A DNA stretch of 64,000 nucleotides from Paenibacillus azoreducens (GTDB lineage Bacteria > Bacillota > Bacilli > Paenibacillales > Paenibacillaceae). The notes below the pieces were generated by a model. It did not search any database. It was not told the DNA's origin and saw only the letters and a program-made list of their open reading frames with translations. Made by a program: the position numbers and the translations under genes. Positions 51,995 through 61,737 of the stretch are shown here, in pieces (position 1 is the stretch's first letter; each line of letters opens with the position of its first letter). The stretch lies in assembly GCF_021654775.1 (NCBI RefSeq), contig NZ_AP025343.1:310001-374000 (forward strand). The letters run 5' to 3'.

Positions 51995-54286
51995 ATGGAG
52001 AAACTTCCAAATGAAATCATGCATGTTTTGGAGCAGCACATAACCTCGGCAGATCAAGTGTTGACCTGGATGCTGTGCGACCGCTCTTTGGATGAGGGTT
52101 TTACAGATACGTACATAGTGCTCACCTATGAGGATGTACTAATCATGACAAGCGATCTGGCAGTTCATGAAAAGACGTACAGCGGGTATATCGCAAAGGC
52201 TAAAACGAAAGGGCTTTCAAATGCTGCTCCTGTAGAGTGGTGTATGGAGAAGATCCCGATCAAGGATATGGAGTCCCTGACGATCGTGAATCTGGTTGGC
52301 TCCGGTCTAGTCGTCATCAGGGCGCCGGAAGAACGGGCCATCGCGGCGTTTACGAATGGGGGCATGAAGCAGGCGGCGAAGCTGGCAGGTATTTTTAATA
52401 AGTTGAAAAACAATGAAGCGTTTGAAGAAGATGAGCTGAATGACAGCCATGAACGCGCCGCTTGCCCGAAGTGCGGGATGATGTATCCGGAAGAAGGGAG
52501 GATGGTTTGTCCCAAGTGCATGAAGAAACATGCCGTTTTCGGCAGGCTTCTGTCTTTTGCGGGCAAATACAAGGTTTCTATATTTTGGATCGTGCTGTTT
52601 ATGCTGCTGAACTCGGCCGCAAGCCTTGTGATTCCTTATTTGCAGGGGACGCTGCTATTTGATCAGGCGTTAGGCGGTGAAGGCGCGTTTGCGGGAAGGA
52701 TCGGGCTCGTCATTATGTTGATGATCGTATTCCGGACGCTGGCGCTTTTGTTTGGGGTGATCTATGGAGTCATCAACGCGAAAATGGCCGCAAACATCGC
52801 TTTCGATCTGAAAGCCAGCGTATTTCAAGCGATGCAGCGTCTGTCCTTGAGTTTTTTTGAGAAAAAGCAAACCGGACAGCTGATGACGCGGGTCAATAAC
52901 GATGCGGTCGAACTGCAGTATTTCTTTGTCGACGGCATTTCTTATTTCGTGGTGAACGCCATGAATATTATCGGAATTGTCGCGGTTCTGCTTATTATGG
53001 ATTGGCGGTTGACGATTCTGTGCCTGCTACCGCTTCCGCTCGTATTTTTCCTGGTGCGCAAGGTGTTCCCGAAATTATGGCGTCTGTCCATCCGGAGGCA
53101 TAAAAGGATTAGCGCCATGAATGCCATCATCAGCGATACGATCCGCGGGACGCGAGTGGTAAAGGCTTTTGGGAAGGAACAGATGGAAAATGACCGCTTC
53201 CAGAGGGCCAGCGTCGCTTTTTCCGATGCGGAACAATCATTCAACAAAATGGGCGCGACTGTATTTCCCATCCTCAATATATTGACCCAGACCGGCGGCA
53301 TTTTGATTTGGGCTTTTGGCGGCTGGAAGGTCATGCAGGGGGATTTCACCTTCGGTAAAGTGATGACTTTCATCAATTACATGCTTCTGCTGTATGGCCC
53401 GATCCAGTTTATGAACAACATTTCGAACTGGTGGTCTTATTGCATGTCCGCAGCCCAGCGGATTTTTGAAATTCATGATGCGGTGCCTGATGTGGTCGAT
53501 AAGCCGGATGCCGTTCAGATTACGGATATTCGGGGCGAAATCGAGATCGATAAAGTGACTTTTGGTTATGAACCCAACAAAACGATCTTAAAAGAAGTAT
53601 CGCTGCATGCCAGACCAGGTCAAATGATCGGCGTCGTCGGCCATTCGGGAGCGGGCAAATCGACCCTGGTTAATCTGATTCCAAGGCTGTACGACGTAAA
53701 CGAAGGGGAAATCCGGATCGATGGGCTCCAGGTCAAGGATTTGGCTTCGCCTTCCTTGCGCAAACATATCGGAATCGTCTCCCAGGATGTGTATGTCATG
53801 TCCGGAAGCATTGCCGAAAATATCGCCTATGCCGATCCCGATTGTACCCTCGCCGATTTGGTTCATGCGGCCAAGGTCGCAGGTGCGCATGATTTTATCG
53901 AAAAGCTTCCCGATGGGTATGACACCATCGTTGGCACTGGCGGCCATAACCTGTCCGGAGGCGAGAAGCAGAGACTAAGCATTGCGAGGGCGATCCTGCA
54001 TAATCCGAAAATATTGATTCTGGATGAAGCCACCGCGTCGCTGGATACGAAGACAGAGCTGCAAATCCAGGAGGCGCTTGACACCCTGACCCGGGGAAGG
54101 ACGACGATTGCGATTGCGCATCGCCTGTCCACATTAAGAAATGCCGATTACCTGATCGTGCTGGAACAAGGGAGAATCGTGGAAGAAGGGTCGCATGATG
54201 AGCTGATGGAAAAGGAAGGAGCTTATCATAGTCTGGTAAGGAAGCATGATGAAGCGCTGAAGATGAAAGAGGCGATTATAGCATGA
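51995..54286 (+). CDS. ABC exporter with N-terminal regulatory domain and zinc ribbon
   Basis: 763 residues. An unusual N-terminal soluble domain (about 1-150, PH-like or unknown) leads to a zinc ribbon, CPKCGMMYPEEGRMVCPKC (about 157-175), placed just before the first membrane helix. The six-helix exporter domain (about 185-465) and a complete ATPase domain follow: Walker A GHSGAGKST (about 550), signature LSGGEKQRLS, Walker B ILILDEATAS, H-loop AHRLS. It overlaps the DUF1854 gene (ATGA) and pairs with a similar exporter downstream, probably as a heterodimer. GGAGGAAAC lies upstream. The substrate is unknown. Confidence 0.9.
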   Translation: MEKLPNEIMHVLEQHITSADQVLTWMLCDRSLDEGFTDTYIVLTYEDVLIMTSDLAVHEKTYSGYIAKAKTKGLSNAAPVEWCMEKIPIKDMESLTIVNLVGSGLVVIRAPEERAIAAFTNGGMKQAAKLAGIFNKLKNNEAFEEDELNDSHERAACPKCGMMYPEEGRMVCPKCMKKHAVFGRLLSFAGKYKVSIFWIVLFMLLNSAASLVIPYLQGTLLFDQALGGEGAFAGRIGLVIMLMIVFRTLALLFGVIYGVINAKMAANIAFDLKASVFQAMQRLSLSFFEKKQTGQLMTRVNNDAVELQYFFVDGISYFVVNAMNIIGIVAVLLIMDWRLTILCLLPLPLVFFLVRKVFPKLWRLSIRRHKRISAMNAIISDTIRGTRVVKAFGKEQMENDRFQRASVAFSDAEQSFNKMGATVFPILNILTQTGGILIWAFGGWKVMQGDFTFGKVMTFINYMLLLYGPIQFMNNISNWWSYCMSAAQRIFEIHDAVPDVVDKPDAVQITDIRGEIEIDKVTFGYEPNKTILKEVSLHARPGQMIGVVGHSGAGKSTLVNLIPRLYDVNEGEIRIDGLQVKDLASPSLRKHIGIVSQDVYVMSGSIAENIAYADPDCTLADLVHAAKVAGAHDFIEKLPDGYDTIVGTGGHNLSGGEKQRLSIARAILHNPKILILDEATASLDTKTELQIQEALDTLTRGRTTIAIAHRLSTLRNADYLIVLEQGRIVEEGSHDELMEKEGAYHSLVRKHDEALKMKEAIIA

Positions 54287-54840
54287 ACAATCATGAAACA
54301 AGCGTTGCCACAGGTTCGCGGGATGGCGGCGACAGCGCCGGTTTGGCTGAAGCGGCCCGTATCCGGTATCTTTCCCCTGCTGATGCGATTTTTACCCGGA
54401 CGAAAGGCCATATGCTGAACGTTAGAATCGGGGATGAAGAATATCCGGGAGTGTACATCCATTGCTCTTTTCCCCACACCAACAACCGTATTTATTTATC
54501 GGTTCGAACCGTAGACAATGAGGAGATCGGCATGATCCGTTCCCTGGACGATTTCCCGGCGGAGTCGCAGCAGCTTTTGGAGGAAGAAGTCCGGCTGCGG
54601 TATTTCGCCCCGGAAATTACGAAGGTGCTGTTGGTTAAAGAGGAATTTGGTTACTTCTATTGGGAAGCGGAAACCACATCCGGGCTTTGCCGGTTTACGG
54701 TCCGGGGAGGCGCGGGGAATGTGAAGCTCATGAACGCAAGCAGGCTGCTGATCGTAGACGTCGACGGCAACCGTTTTGTCATTCCCTGCCTGGACCGTTT
54801 AAGCGACAAGGAATACAAGATGGTTGAAGTATGTATGTAG
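54283..54840 (+). CDS. DUF1854 protein between two ABC exporters
   Basis: 185 residues with no membrane segment or signal peptide. The core matches DUF1854: a GVYIHCSFPHTNNRIYLSVR strand, DNEEIGMIRSLDDFP, EVRLRYFAPEI and the ending FTVRGG-x-GNVKLM with VDVDGNRFVIP. DUF1854 genes occur next to ABC exporters in many bacteria and are described as cyanophycin-metabolism-associated in proteobacteria. No cyanophycin synthetase is in this window. It overlaps the first exporter by 4 nt and is 39 nt before the second, so it should be a part or regulator of the same complex. Confidence 0.82.
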   Translation: MNNHETSVATGSRDGGDSAGLAEAARIRYLSPADAIFTRTKGHMLNVRIGDEEYPGVYIHCSFPHTNNRIYLSVRTVDNEEIGMIRSLDDFPAESQQLLEEEVRLRYFAPEITKVLLVKEEFGYFYWEAETTSGLCRFTVRGGAGNVKLMNASRLLIVDVDGNRFVIPCLDRLSDKEYKMVEVCM

Positions 54841-54879
54841 ACTTGCATCACGGCATCTGCCGAGGGGATGGAGGTATTC

Positions 54880-57102
54880 ATGAATCTTAACTTTACATTG
54901 CCCGAACATGATCTCCCTGCAGCCAAGCAGGCTGTCGGAGAGCTGATCCGCTACTGTGTTCCGGCAGATCTTTCGCTTGGCGGGAAGCGGGTGGAGCGCT
55001 ATTTCGTCATTGGCGAGCGGAAATGGGCCTTGGTGGAGAAAGGGGCTGTAATCGAAAGCCGATACATTGCGGACGCCGGGGAGTACAAGGTCGTTCCGCT
55101 GATCGGCAGCGCCGTACTCGAAGGGGAGGAAGGCGGGGCCAAATTTATTCTGACCAGAATGTCCTTGAGGCATGCTGCAAGGTATGGATATATCGCGCAG
55201 ATCCTGAATGATATATCAAGGCAGCGGAAAATCCGGATCTATAACGATGAAGAAGAACCGGTTTGCGCAAGCTGCGGCGGTCTGCTCGTTCACGGTACCA
55301 GGGTGTGTCCGAATTGCATGAATAAAGCGGCTGCTTTTAAGCGGCTGTTGTCGGTTTCCCGTGCCCATGCCAAAACCTTTGCCGCAGGTCTGGCAGTCAT
55401 TCTGGCGGCGGCCGCGGTTTCCATGCTCGGTCCTTACTTGCAGAAGCTGCTTGTGAATTCTTCCCTGCAGCCGCCGGCTGGACTTGAACCCGATATGCAG
55501 GTGTTTATTTGGGCCATTGCAGGTTTGCTGCTGGTGTTGATAGGCGGGGAAGGGCTCGGCATTTTGAAAGGCAGAATCATGGCCAAAGCAAGCTCGGAGA
55601 TTGCGGCGGACCTGCGCAAGCTGGTATACGAGCGGATCCAAGGTTTGTCGCTTGGTTTCTTGACGTCGCAGCGGGCCGGGGACATCATGAACCGGATCAC
55701 ATCGGACACGGACCGCATCCGGAATCTGCTGCAGGAGTTGTTCACGACGGCGGTATATCAGCTGATCATTTTGGTATCCGCAAGCGTGCTGCTTTTTGCG
55801 GCAGATTGGCGGCTGGCGTTTGTCGTTCTGCTGCCGGCTCCGCTTGTTGCCTGTCTGCAGAGATACGTATGGAAGGGTGTCGTGTGGAAGCTGGTTCAGA
55901 AGCAGATAAGAATCTATGACAAGGCTAATTCCTACCTGCATGATGTGCTGAGCGGCATCCGTGTTGTCAAAGCTTTTGGCAAGGAGGAGCGGGAGGTCCG
56001 GCGGTTCAGGCAGTATAACAGCGAGTTCGCGGCCGCGACGTATCGGACTGAGAAAATGTTCAGCATGCTGTTTCCTATTTCCAACTATCTGATCCAGTTG
56101 GGGCAATACTTGGTGCTTCTCATCGGCTGCTACATGATAATCGGCCAGCAGATGACTCTGGGTGAACTGGTCCAATTCACCGGGTACGCTTCGATGATCT
56201 ACGGGCCGATCGCCTGGCTGATGTTTATGCCGAGATGGGTGGCTGACGCGGTAATTTCCATCGACCGGATATTCTCGGTCATCGACGAGCAGCCGGAGGT
56301 TATGGATGCGGATGGCTCCGTCAAGCATTCCATAGAAGGAAGGATTACCTTCCGCGATGTGATCTTTGGATATAAGTCTTACGAGCCTGTGCTCAAACAA
56401 ATCAACTTTGAAATCAAGCCGGGAGAAATGATCGGTTTAGTCGGCCACTCGGGAGCCGGCAAATCGACGCTGATTAATCTAGTCTCCCGTTTTTATGACG
56501 TGAACGAAGGGGAGATTTTGATCGATGGGGTAGACATCCGCCGGATCGAACAGGCTCATTTGCGCTCCCAAATCGGTGTTGTGCTGCAGGAAACCTTTCT
56601 GTTCGGCGGAACGATTCTGGATAATATCCGCTATTCCAAACCGGATGCTGCCTATGAGGAAGTGCTTGAGGCGGCGAGAATCGCTAATGCGCATGATTTT
56701 ATTCTCCGGCTGCCGGACGGATACGATACAAGGCTTGATGAGAACGGAAGCAATCTATCCGGGGGTGAGCGGCAGCGGATCGCGATTGCCCGGGCTGTGC
56801 TGAACGATCCGCGGATTTTGATTCTGGATGAGGCGACTGCTTCGCTGGATATCGATACGGAGACGGCGATTCAGGAAGCGTTACGCCGGGTGACACGGAA
56901 CCGGACGACCTTGGCGATTGCGCACAGGCTCTCGACGCTGCGGCATGCCGACAGGCTGATCGTTCTCGACAAAGGGGAGATCGCCGAAATAGGCACCCAT
57001 GCCGAGCTGATTGAGAAAAAAGGGATCTATTACAATCTGATTACGGCTCAGCGCGAGATGGCGAAGCCGAAAACGGAGGAGCCCGCAGGATCTGCCGTAT
57101 AG
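54880..57102 (+). CDS. Second ABC exporter with zinc ribbon
   Basis: 740 residues. Its layout repeats the first exporter: an N-terminal soluble domain (1-125), zinc ribbon CASCGGLLVHGTRVCPNC (about 128-146), six membrane helices (about 160-430), and a complete ATPase domain with GHSGAGKST (about 523), LSGGERQR, ILILDEATAS and AHRLS. The ATG at 54880 is preferred because GGAGG is 5 nt upstream, while the ATG at 54868 overlaps that site. The two exporters are homologous but clearly diverged, so an obligate heterodimer with the DUF1854 protein is likely. Substrate unknown. Confidence 0.9.
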   Translation: MNLNFTLPEHDLPAAKQAVGELIRYCVPADLSLGGKRVERYFVIGERKWALVEKGAVIESRYIADAGEYKVVPLIGSAVLEGEEGGAKFILTRMSLRHAARYGYIAQILNDISRQRKIRIYNDEEEPVCASCGGLLVHGTRVCPNCMNKAAAFKRLLSVSRAHAKTFAAGLAVILAAAAVSMLGPYLQKLLVNSSLQPPAGLEPDMQVFIWAIAGLLLVLIGGEGLGILKGRIMAKASSEIAADLRKLVYERIQGLSLGFLTSQRAGDIMNRITSDTDRIRNLLQELFTTAVYQLIILVSASVLLFAADWRLAFVVLLPAPLVACLQRYVWKGVVWKLVQKQIRIYDKANSYLHDVLSGIRVVKAFGKEEREVRRFRQYNSEFAAATYRTEKMFSMLFPISNYLIQLGQYLVLLIGCYMIIGQQMTLGELVQFTGYASMIYGPIAWLMFMPRWVADAVISIDRIFSVIDEQPEVMDADGSVKHSIEGRITFRDVIFGYKSYEPVLKQINFEIKPGEMIGLVGHSGAGKSTLINLVSRFYDVNEGEILIDGVDIRRIEQAHLRSQIGVVLQETFLFGGTILDNIRYSKPDAAYEEVLEAARIANAHDFILRLPDGYDTRLDENGSNLSGGERQRIAIARAVLNDPRILILDEATASLDIDTETAIQEALRRVTRNRTTLAIAHRLSTLRHADRLIVLDKGEIAEIGTHAELIEKKGIYYNLITAQREMAKPKTEEPAGSAV

Positions 57103-57215
57103 TATGATGGAACGTTTTCGTAAATACGCCGCAAATCCGGAAAATTAGGCCTTGAAGGAAATTCTGCATAGAGTAAACTGGGAGTCATAAGAATATGGAG
57201 GGAGGAGATTTTGTA

Positions 57216-58883
57216 ATGACGCAAACATTTGAAACCCGCATCGTCCATTCATTGGTAAAGGTATTTCCTGACGAAGAACTGCAGGGGGCAGGACCGGCGA
57301 AGGGGTCGGCGCTGCTCAATGAAGTATTTTCCTATCAAGTCGCTTATCGTGCGCAGCAGCTGACGCCGGTGGTCAAGGTGAAAATTGAGTCGGAGCTGGA
57401 GGAATGGATGACCGTCCGCAGCATCGGACTGGTTCCTTCCGAATTGCCGAACCATTACAACCACGACGAGAATGTACTGCGTACTGCTCCAGGCTTATAT
57501 CCCGATCCTTTGTTACCGCTTACAGATGATGCTGTGCGCGGATTTCCCGGACAATGGCGTTCGTTATGGATTACGGTGAACCCGCAAAATCAGGTGAAAC
57601 CGGGGCTTTATCCGATTGTGGTCCGTTTCGAAACGGAGTCGGGCGAGAAGCTGGCGGAGGAACGTTACGAACTGGAAATCATCGGCGCGCAGCTGCCGCC
57701 GCAGCAGCTTTTGCATACAGAGTGGTTCCATACGGATTGTATAGCAACACAGTATCAAATGGAAGTGTTCAGCGAACGACATTGGGAGCTGCTTGAACAA
57801 TACATACAAACGGCTGCCGATCATGGCGTAAATATGCTGCTGACGCCCATATTTACGCCGCCGCTGGATACCGAGGTTGGCGGTGAACGGCCGACCGTAC
57901 AGCTGGTGGACGTGGAGGTGACGGGGCAAGACGAGTACAACTTTGGCTTTGATCGTCTGAAGCGTTGGGTGGACTTATGCCACAAATGCGGTATCGAGTA
58001 CTTTGAGTTTTCGCATTTGTTTACACAGTGGGGCGCGAAACATGCGCCAAAGATTGTGGCTAAGGTTGATGGTGGGCTGCAGCGTATTTTCGGCTGGGAG
58101 ACGGATGCTTCCGGCGAAGCGTATCATGCGTTTTTGACACAATTCCTGCCGCAGCTGGTGGCCTGGATCCGGGAGAATGGAATCGAAGATCGTAGTTATT
58201 TCCACATATCCGACGAGCCGACGCTGGAGCATCTCGAATCTTATGCCAGCGCCCAGCGGATGGTGAAGGATTTGCTGGCGGGCTTCCCGGTGATCGACGC
58301 GCTATCGGATTTTGATTTCTATGAAAAAGGTTTGGTGCAAACGCCGATCCCGGCAAACAACCATATCGAGCCTTTTCTGGAAAACGGAGTTACTCCGCTT
58401 TGGACATATTACTGCACCTCCCAATTCCAAAAAGTATCCAATCGGTTTTTCTGCATGCCGTCCGCACGCAACCGGATCCTTGGATATCAGCTGTATAAAT
58501 ATGATGCGGCCGGATTTTTGCATTGGGGATATAACTTCTGGTATACGCAGTACTCCAAACGGGTCATCGATCCTTTCCGCGTAACGGATGCGGGTGGTGC
58601 CTTCCCATCAGGCGATCCGTTTCTGGTTTATCCGGGTGACCAAGGGCCGATAGAATCCATCCGTATGGAAGTGCTGCGGGAAGCGCTGCAGGATCTGCGG
58701 GCACTCCGTTTGCTTGAGGAATGGATTGGCCGGGATGCGGTGCTTGCGGCGCTGGACGATGGATTGGACGAGGCGATCACGTTCAGCAGCTATCCGAAAG
58801 ATGCGGATTGGCTTCTGTCCAAGCGGGATTGGATAAACGGCAGGATTAAGGAGCATGTCGGCAAAAGCGCAGTTTCATCCTAG
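57216..58883 (+). CDS. DUF4091 glycoside-hydrolase-like protein
   Basis: 555 residues without signal peptide. An N-terminal beta domain (about 1-160) is followed by a TIM-barrel-like part (LLTPIFTPPLDT, GIEYFEFSHLFTQWG, YFHISDEPTLEHL) and the C-terminal DUF4091 region (GYQLYKYDAAGFLHWGYNFW, ESIRMEVLREALQDLRAL). HISDEP carries acid residues that would suit a catalytic role. DUF4091 proteins are found with carbohydrate-active loci but activity is mostly uncharacterised. The ATG at 57216 follows GGAGGAG at 8 nt. It lies after the ABC cassette; any functional link is unproven. Confidence 0.85.
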   Translation: MTQTFETRIVHSLVKVFPDEELQGAGPAKGSALLNEVFSYQVAYRAQQLTPVVKVKIESELEEWMTVRSIGLVPSELPNHYNHDENVLRTAPGLYPDPLLPLTDDAVRGFPGQWRSLWITVNPQNQVKPGLYPIVVRFETESGEKLAEERYELEIIGAQLPPQQLLHTEWFHTDCIATQYQMEVFSERHWELLEQYIQTAADHGVNMLLTPIFTPPLDTEVGGERPTVQLVDVEVTGQDEYNFGFDRLKRWVDLCHKCGIEYFEFSHLFTQWGAKHAPKIVAKVDGGLQRIFGWETDASGEAYHAFLTQFLPQLVAWIRENGIEDRSYFHISDEPTLEHLESYASAQRMVKDLLAGFPVIDALSDFDFYEKGLVQTPIPANNHIEPFLENGVTPLWTYYCTSQFQKVSNRFFCMPSARNRILGYQLYKYDAAGFLHWGYNFWYTQYSKRVIDPFRVTDAGGAFPSGDPFLVYPGDQGPIESIRMEVLREALQDLRALRLLEEWIGRDAVLAALDDGLDEAITFSSYPKDADWLLSKRDWINGRIKEHVGKSAVSS

Positions 58884-58913
58884 GTTTTCAAATATAGATG
58901 TTTGCATTCAAAA

Positions 58914-58978
58914 GCTTCATTCAAGGCGGGTTCGAGTCGGTTTCAATGGTCCGGCTGTCTTGGATGAAGTTTTTTTGT
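58914..58978 (+). terminator. Terminator after DUF4091 gene
   Basis: GCTTCATTCAAGGC pairs with its partial complement CTTGGATGAAG over a long loop and is followed by seven T residues. Confidence 0.65.
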
Positions 58979-59094
58979 GTTTGATGAAGGGTTTTGCTTT
59001 TCAGTGAAATTAATTTGGCGCGTGGAAATCTGAACCATTCCCTTATGCAAAACCGTATTACTCTGTATATCCGACAAAAGGAGGGTTATTTTTT

Positions 59095-61191
59095 ATGAAA
59101 AAAAGATTGCTGTGGGTGCTGGCTGCCGCGCTCGTGCTGACGCCGGTATTACCTGCAGGGGCGAGTGCCGCGGAGGCTAACAAGAAACCGGTTGCAAGTC
59201 AGGCCGGGCAAAAGATCGATTTAGACCAAATCGCTAAGGAAAAGGCTGCTTTACTTACGCAAAAATACGGTACGACCAGCGTTCAATACGCATTGATCGA
59301 CAATGGCAAAGTGGTGGTATCAGGGCAAACGGGGAAAAATGATGCGCAAGGCAAAATTCCCCTCACCAAAGAAACGATGTACGGCATCGGATCGACAAGC
59401 AAAATGTTTACGACTGCGGCTGTGATGAAATTGGTGGAGGAAGGGAAAATAGATCTGGACGATCCTGTAGTCAAGTACATACCTGACTTTAAGATGAAGG
59501 ATGAACGTTACAAGCAAATCACCGTACGGATGCTGCTGAACCATTCCTCCGGTCTGCAGGGATCAAGCCTGGGGAATTCTTTTTTGTTTAACGACAGCGA
59601 TTCGTACGCCCATGACAACCTGCTGAAACATTTGGAGACCCAAAGTCTAAAAGCAGACCCGGGTGCCTTCTCCGTTTATTGCAATGACGGATTTACACTG
59701 GCCGAGATTCTTGTGGAAAGGGTGAGTGGGCTTGATTTTACCGCATTGATTCATCAGTATTTTACCAAGCCGCTAAATATGGATCATACCAAAACATCGC
59801 AGGAAACGTTCGATCCGGGCAAAATGGCGGGGCTTTATACGCCGACTTATCCGGGGCAGCTTCCGAATCTGACGGCCAACCTCATCGGCACGAGCGGCAT
59901 CTATTCGACGGCCGAAGACATGGTGCGGCTATCGCAAGTATTTACCGGGCAAAAACAGGGCATCCTGGCGGATTCATCGCTGCGGGCGATGGAGCAGGAG
60001 GAATACAAAAAGGGCTTGTGGCCGAAGGATGCCGATAACTCCGGCGATTTTGGCCTTGGCTGGGACAGCGTGAAATTATTCCCCTTTAACCAATATGGAA
60101 TGAAGGCCCTGGCCAAAGGCGGAGATATAATATATTATCATTCCTCCTTGGTAGTGCTGCCTGAGCAAAACATGGCTGCGGCCGTACTTTCCTCCGGCGG
60201 CTCCAGTATGACCAACCAGATGCTTGCCAGCGAGTTGCTGTTGCAGGCGCTGAAGAAAAAGGGCGCAATTCAGGAATTCAAACCGGAAAAATCGTTTGGC
60301 AAACCTGTCAAAGCAAAAATGCCAGACGAAATGAAGAAGTATGCAGGGTATTATGGCGCCTTCGGCCAACAAATGAAAATAGCGGTTCAAGATGGCGTGC
60401 TTACGGCGACGGTACCTTTGGTTCCTGGATATCCGGGGCAGAAATTCGTTTATACGCAGGACGGAACCTTTATGAATGAAGAAGGTACATCGAAGATCAG
60501 CTTTGTGACTGAGAAGAACGGACGCACTTATTTGTGGGAAAGGGATTATGTAAGTATCCCGGGCTTGGGACAGCTGGCTATGTCTAATTATGCGTCAGAA
60601 AAGCTGGATGATCAGCCTGTATCCAAAGAGACAGCCGATGCTTGGACGAAACGGAACGGAAAGGCATTTTATACGGTCAGTGAAAAATACAGTTCTGCGG
60701 CCTATTATATGAATACAATTGCGATGAAAATTGCCCTTAACAAGGATTTGCCGGGTTATTTATTGGATAAAGCTTTGACAGGGCCGGATACGGCTGCTGC
60801 CCTCTATCAGATTCCTGCTAATGGAGGCCGGGATACCGGGGAATTACATTTTTATATGAAGGATGGCATAGAATACTGTGAAATTGGCGGATATGTGTTA
60901 ATTAGCGAAGACGGCGTGAAACCTATGCACATCGGCAAAGACGCAGTTGTAACGGTGGGTGAAAACGGGGAGGCCAAATGGTACAGCGTACCTGCAGCTG
61001 CCGCCGGCAAGACGATGAAAGTGACTATGCCCGCGAAGGCTTCATTTGCTGTTTATGATGAAGAAGGCAACTGCGTGAATTATTCAATCATAAGCGGCAG
61101 CAATGAGTGCGTACTCCCTAAAAACGGCAAAATTGCGTTTGTCGGTGACGCAGGCTCGACATTCCAAATCACAGTGAAACAGACAAAGTAA
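59095..61191 (+). CDS. Secreted beta-lactamase-family serine hydrolase
   Basis: 698 residues with a Sec signal peptide (to about residue 26, ASAA). The class-C beta-lactamase/PBP-like domain (about 45-380) has the SxxK motif in GIGSTSKMF (S100, K103), YCN in SVYCNDGFTLAE and a late HSS-type triad region. The C-terminal 300 residues (from about 400) are a lipocalin-like or beta-domain extension. The family covers D-aminopeptidases, esterases and penicillin-binding proteins; the reaction here cannot be fixed. It could also trim cell-wall peptides. GGAGGG precedes the ATG. A terminator and two tandem 111-bp repeats follow. Confidence 0.88.
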   Translation: MKKRLLWVLAAALVLTPVLPAGASAAEANKKPVASQAGQKIDLDQIAKEKAALLTQKYGTTSVQYALIDNGKVVVSGQTGKNDAQGKIPLTKETMYGIGSTSKMFTTAAVMKLVEEGKIDLDDPVVKYIPDFKMKDERYKQITVRMLLNHSSGLQGSSLGNSFLFNDSDSYAHDNLLKHLETQSLKADPGAFSVYCNDGFTLAEILVERVSGLDFTALIHQYFTKPLNMDHTKTSQETFDPGKMAGLYTPTYPGQLPNLTANLIGTSGIYSTAEDMVRLSQVFTGQKQGILADSSLRAMEQEEYKKGLWPKDADNSGDFGLGWDSVKLFPFNQYGMKALAKGGDIIYYHSSLVVLPEQNMAAAVLSSGGSSMTNQMLASELLLQALKKKGAIQEFKPEKSFGKPVKAKMPDEMKKYAGYYGAFGQQMKIAVQDGVLTATVPLVPGYPGQKFVYTQDGTFMNEEGTSKISFVTEKNGRTYLWERDYVSIPGLGQLAMSNYASEKLDDQPVSKETADAWTKRNGKAFYTVSEKYSSAAYYMNTIAMKIALNKDLPGYLLDKALTGPDTAAALYQIPANGGRDTGELHFYMKDGIEYCEIGGYVLISEDGVKPMHIGKDAVVTVGENGEAKWYSVPAAAAGKTMKVTMPAKASFAVYDEEGNCVNYSIISGSNECVLPKNGKIAFVGDAGSTFQITVKQTK

Positions 61192-61199
61192 ACTAGCGG

Positions 61200-61240
61200 A
61201 ATCCCACCGATCAGGCGACAGTCTAAGGTGGGATTTTTTT
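61200..61240 (+). terminator. Terminator of the serine hydrolase gene
   Basis: AATCCCACC pairs with GGTGGGATT over an 18-nt loop and is followed by seven T residues. Confidence 0.85.
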
Positions 61241-61462
61241 AAGATATAAGAAAGTATAAACTTCGGAGATCTCGCATCCTTATATCGCAAGAAAAATTAC
61301 CGCTAAACGCGGTCTGTCTTCTATGAGAGTACGTCGATAGACGTTTTTCTTAAGATATAAGAAAGTATAAACTTCGGAGATCTCGCATCCTTATATCGCA
61401 AGAAAAATTACCGCTAAATGCGGTCTGTCTTCTATGAGAGTACGTCGATAGACGTTTTTCTT
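61241..61462 (+). repeat. 111-bp repeat R2, two head-to-tail copies
   Basis: Copies at 61241-61351 and 61352-61462 abut exactly and differ at one base in the ACCGCTAAACGCGGT hairpin (A-to-T transition-type change, C in one, T in the other). Both match the copy at 32830 almost completely, and both begin immediately after a terminator T-run here, as at 32.8 kb. Confidence 0.92.
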
Positions 61463-61487
61463 ACATTTCAGAAAGATAAACTTCAGA

Positions 61488-61607
61488 GGTCCCCGCAAAG
61501 TATTTGGAATAAGCATCGAAGCATAGGCTCCACTCAGTACTTTTGCTCCGTAAAAGCGCCCCTCTTTGAAGGGCGCCCTTACTTCTTTCCGATACTCTTT
61601 GTGGGGT
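61488..61607. repeat. Intergenic element R3, long copy with insertion
   Basis: Same ends (CCCCGCAAAG and CTTTGTGGGG) and core as the short copy at 36955-37010, but 64 extra bases follow TAGGCTCCACT. The insert carries its own hairpin (GCGCCC with GGGCGC). The 25 bases before the element (GAAAGATAAACTTCAGAG) resemble the start of repeat R2. Confidence 0.8.
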
Positions 61608-61737
61608 TACTTTGCAATCAACCTTCCCATCTCAAGCACTAGGGACGACGAACATACATAAGAAGGACAAGTCTTATTAGCTATTTTAACGATGGGAAAA
61701 TGGAGTGAAAATTTTCAAATAATTATTTTCAAAACTG

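Noticed and set aside
55216..56400. 394-residue open frame on the minus strand inside the second ABC exporter
   Set aside because: Antisense to a complete exporter gene in a codon-biased region; composition is Arg/Gln/His-rich and without any domain.
61241..61462. Tandem 111-bp repeats considered as ends of an insertion sequence
   Set aside because: There is no transposase gene between or beside the copies and no target-site duplication visible.
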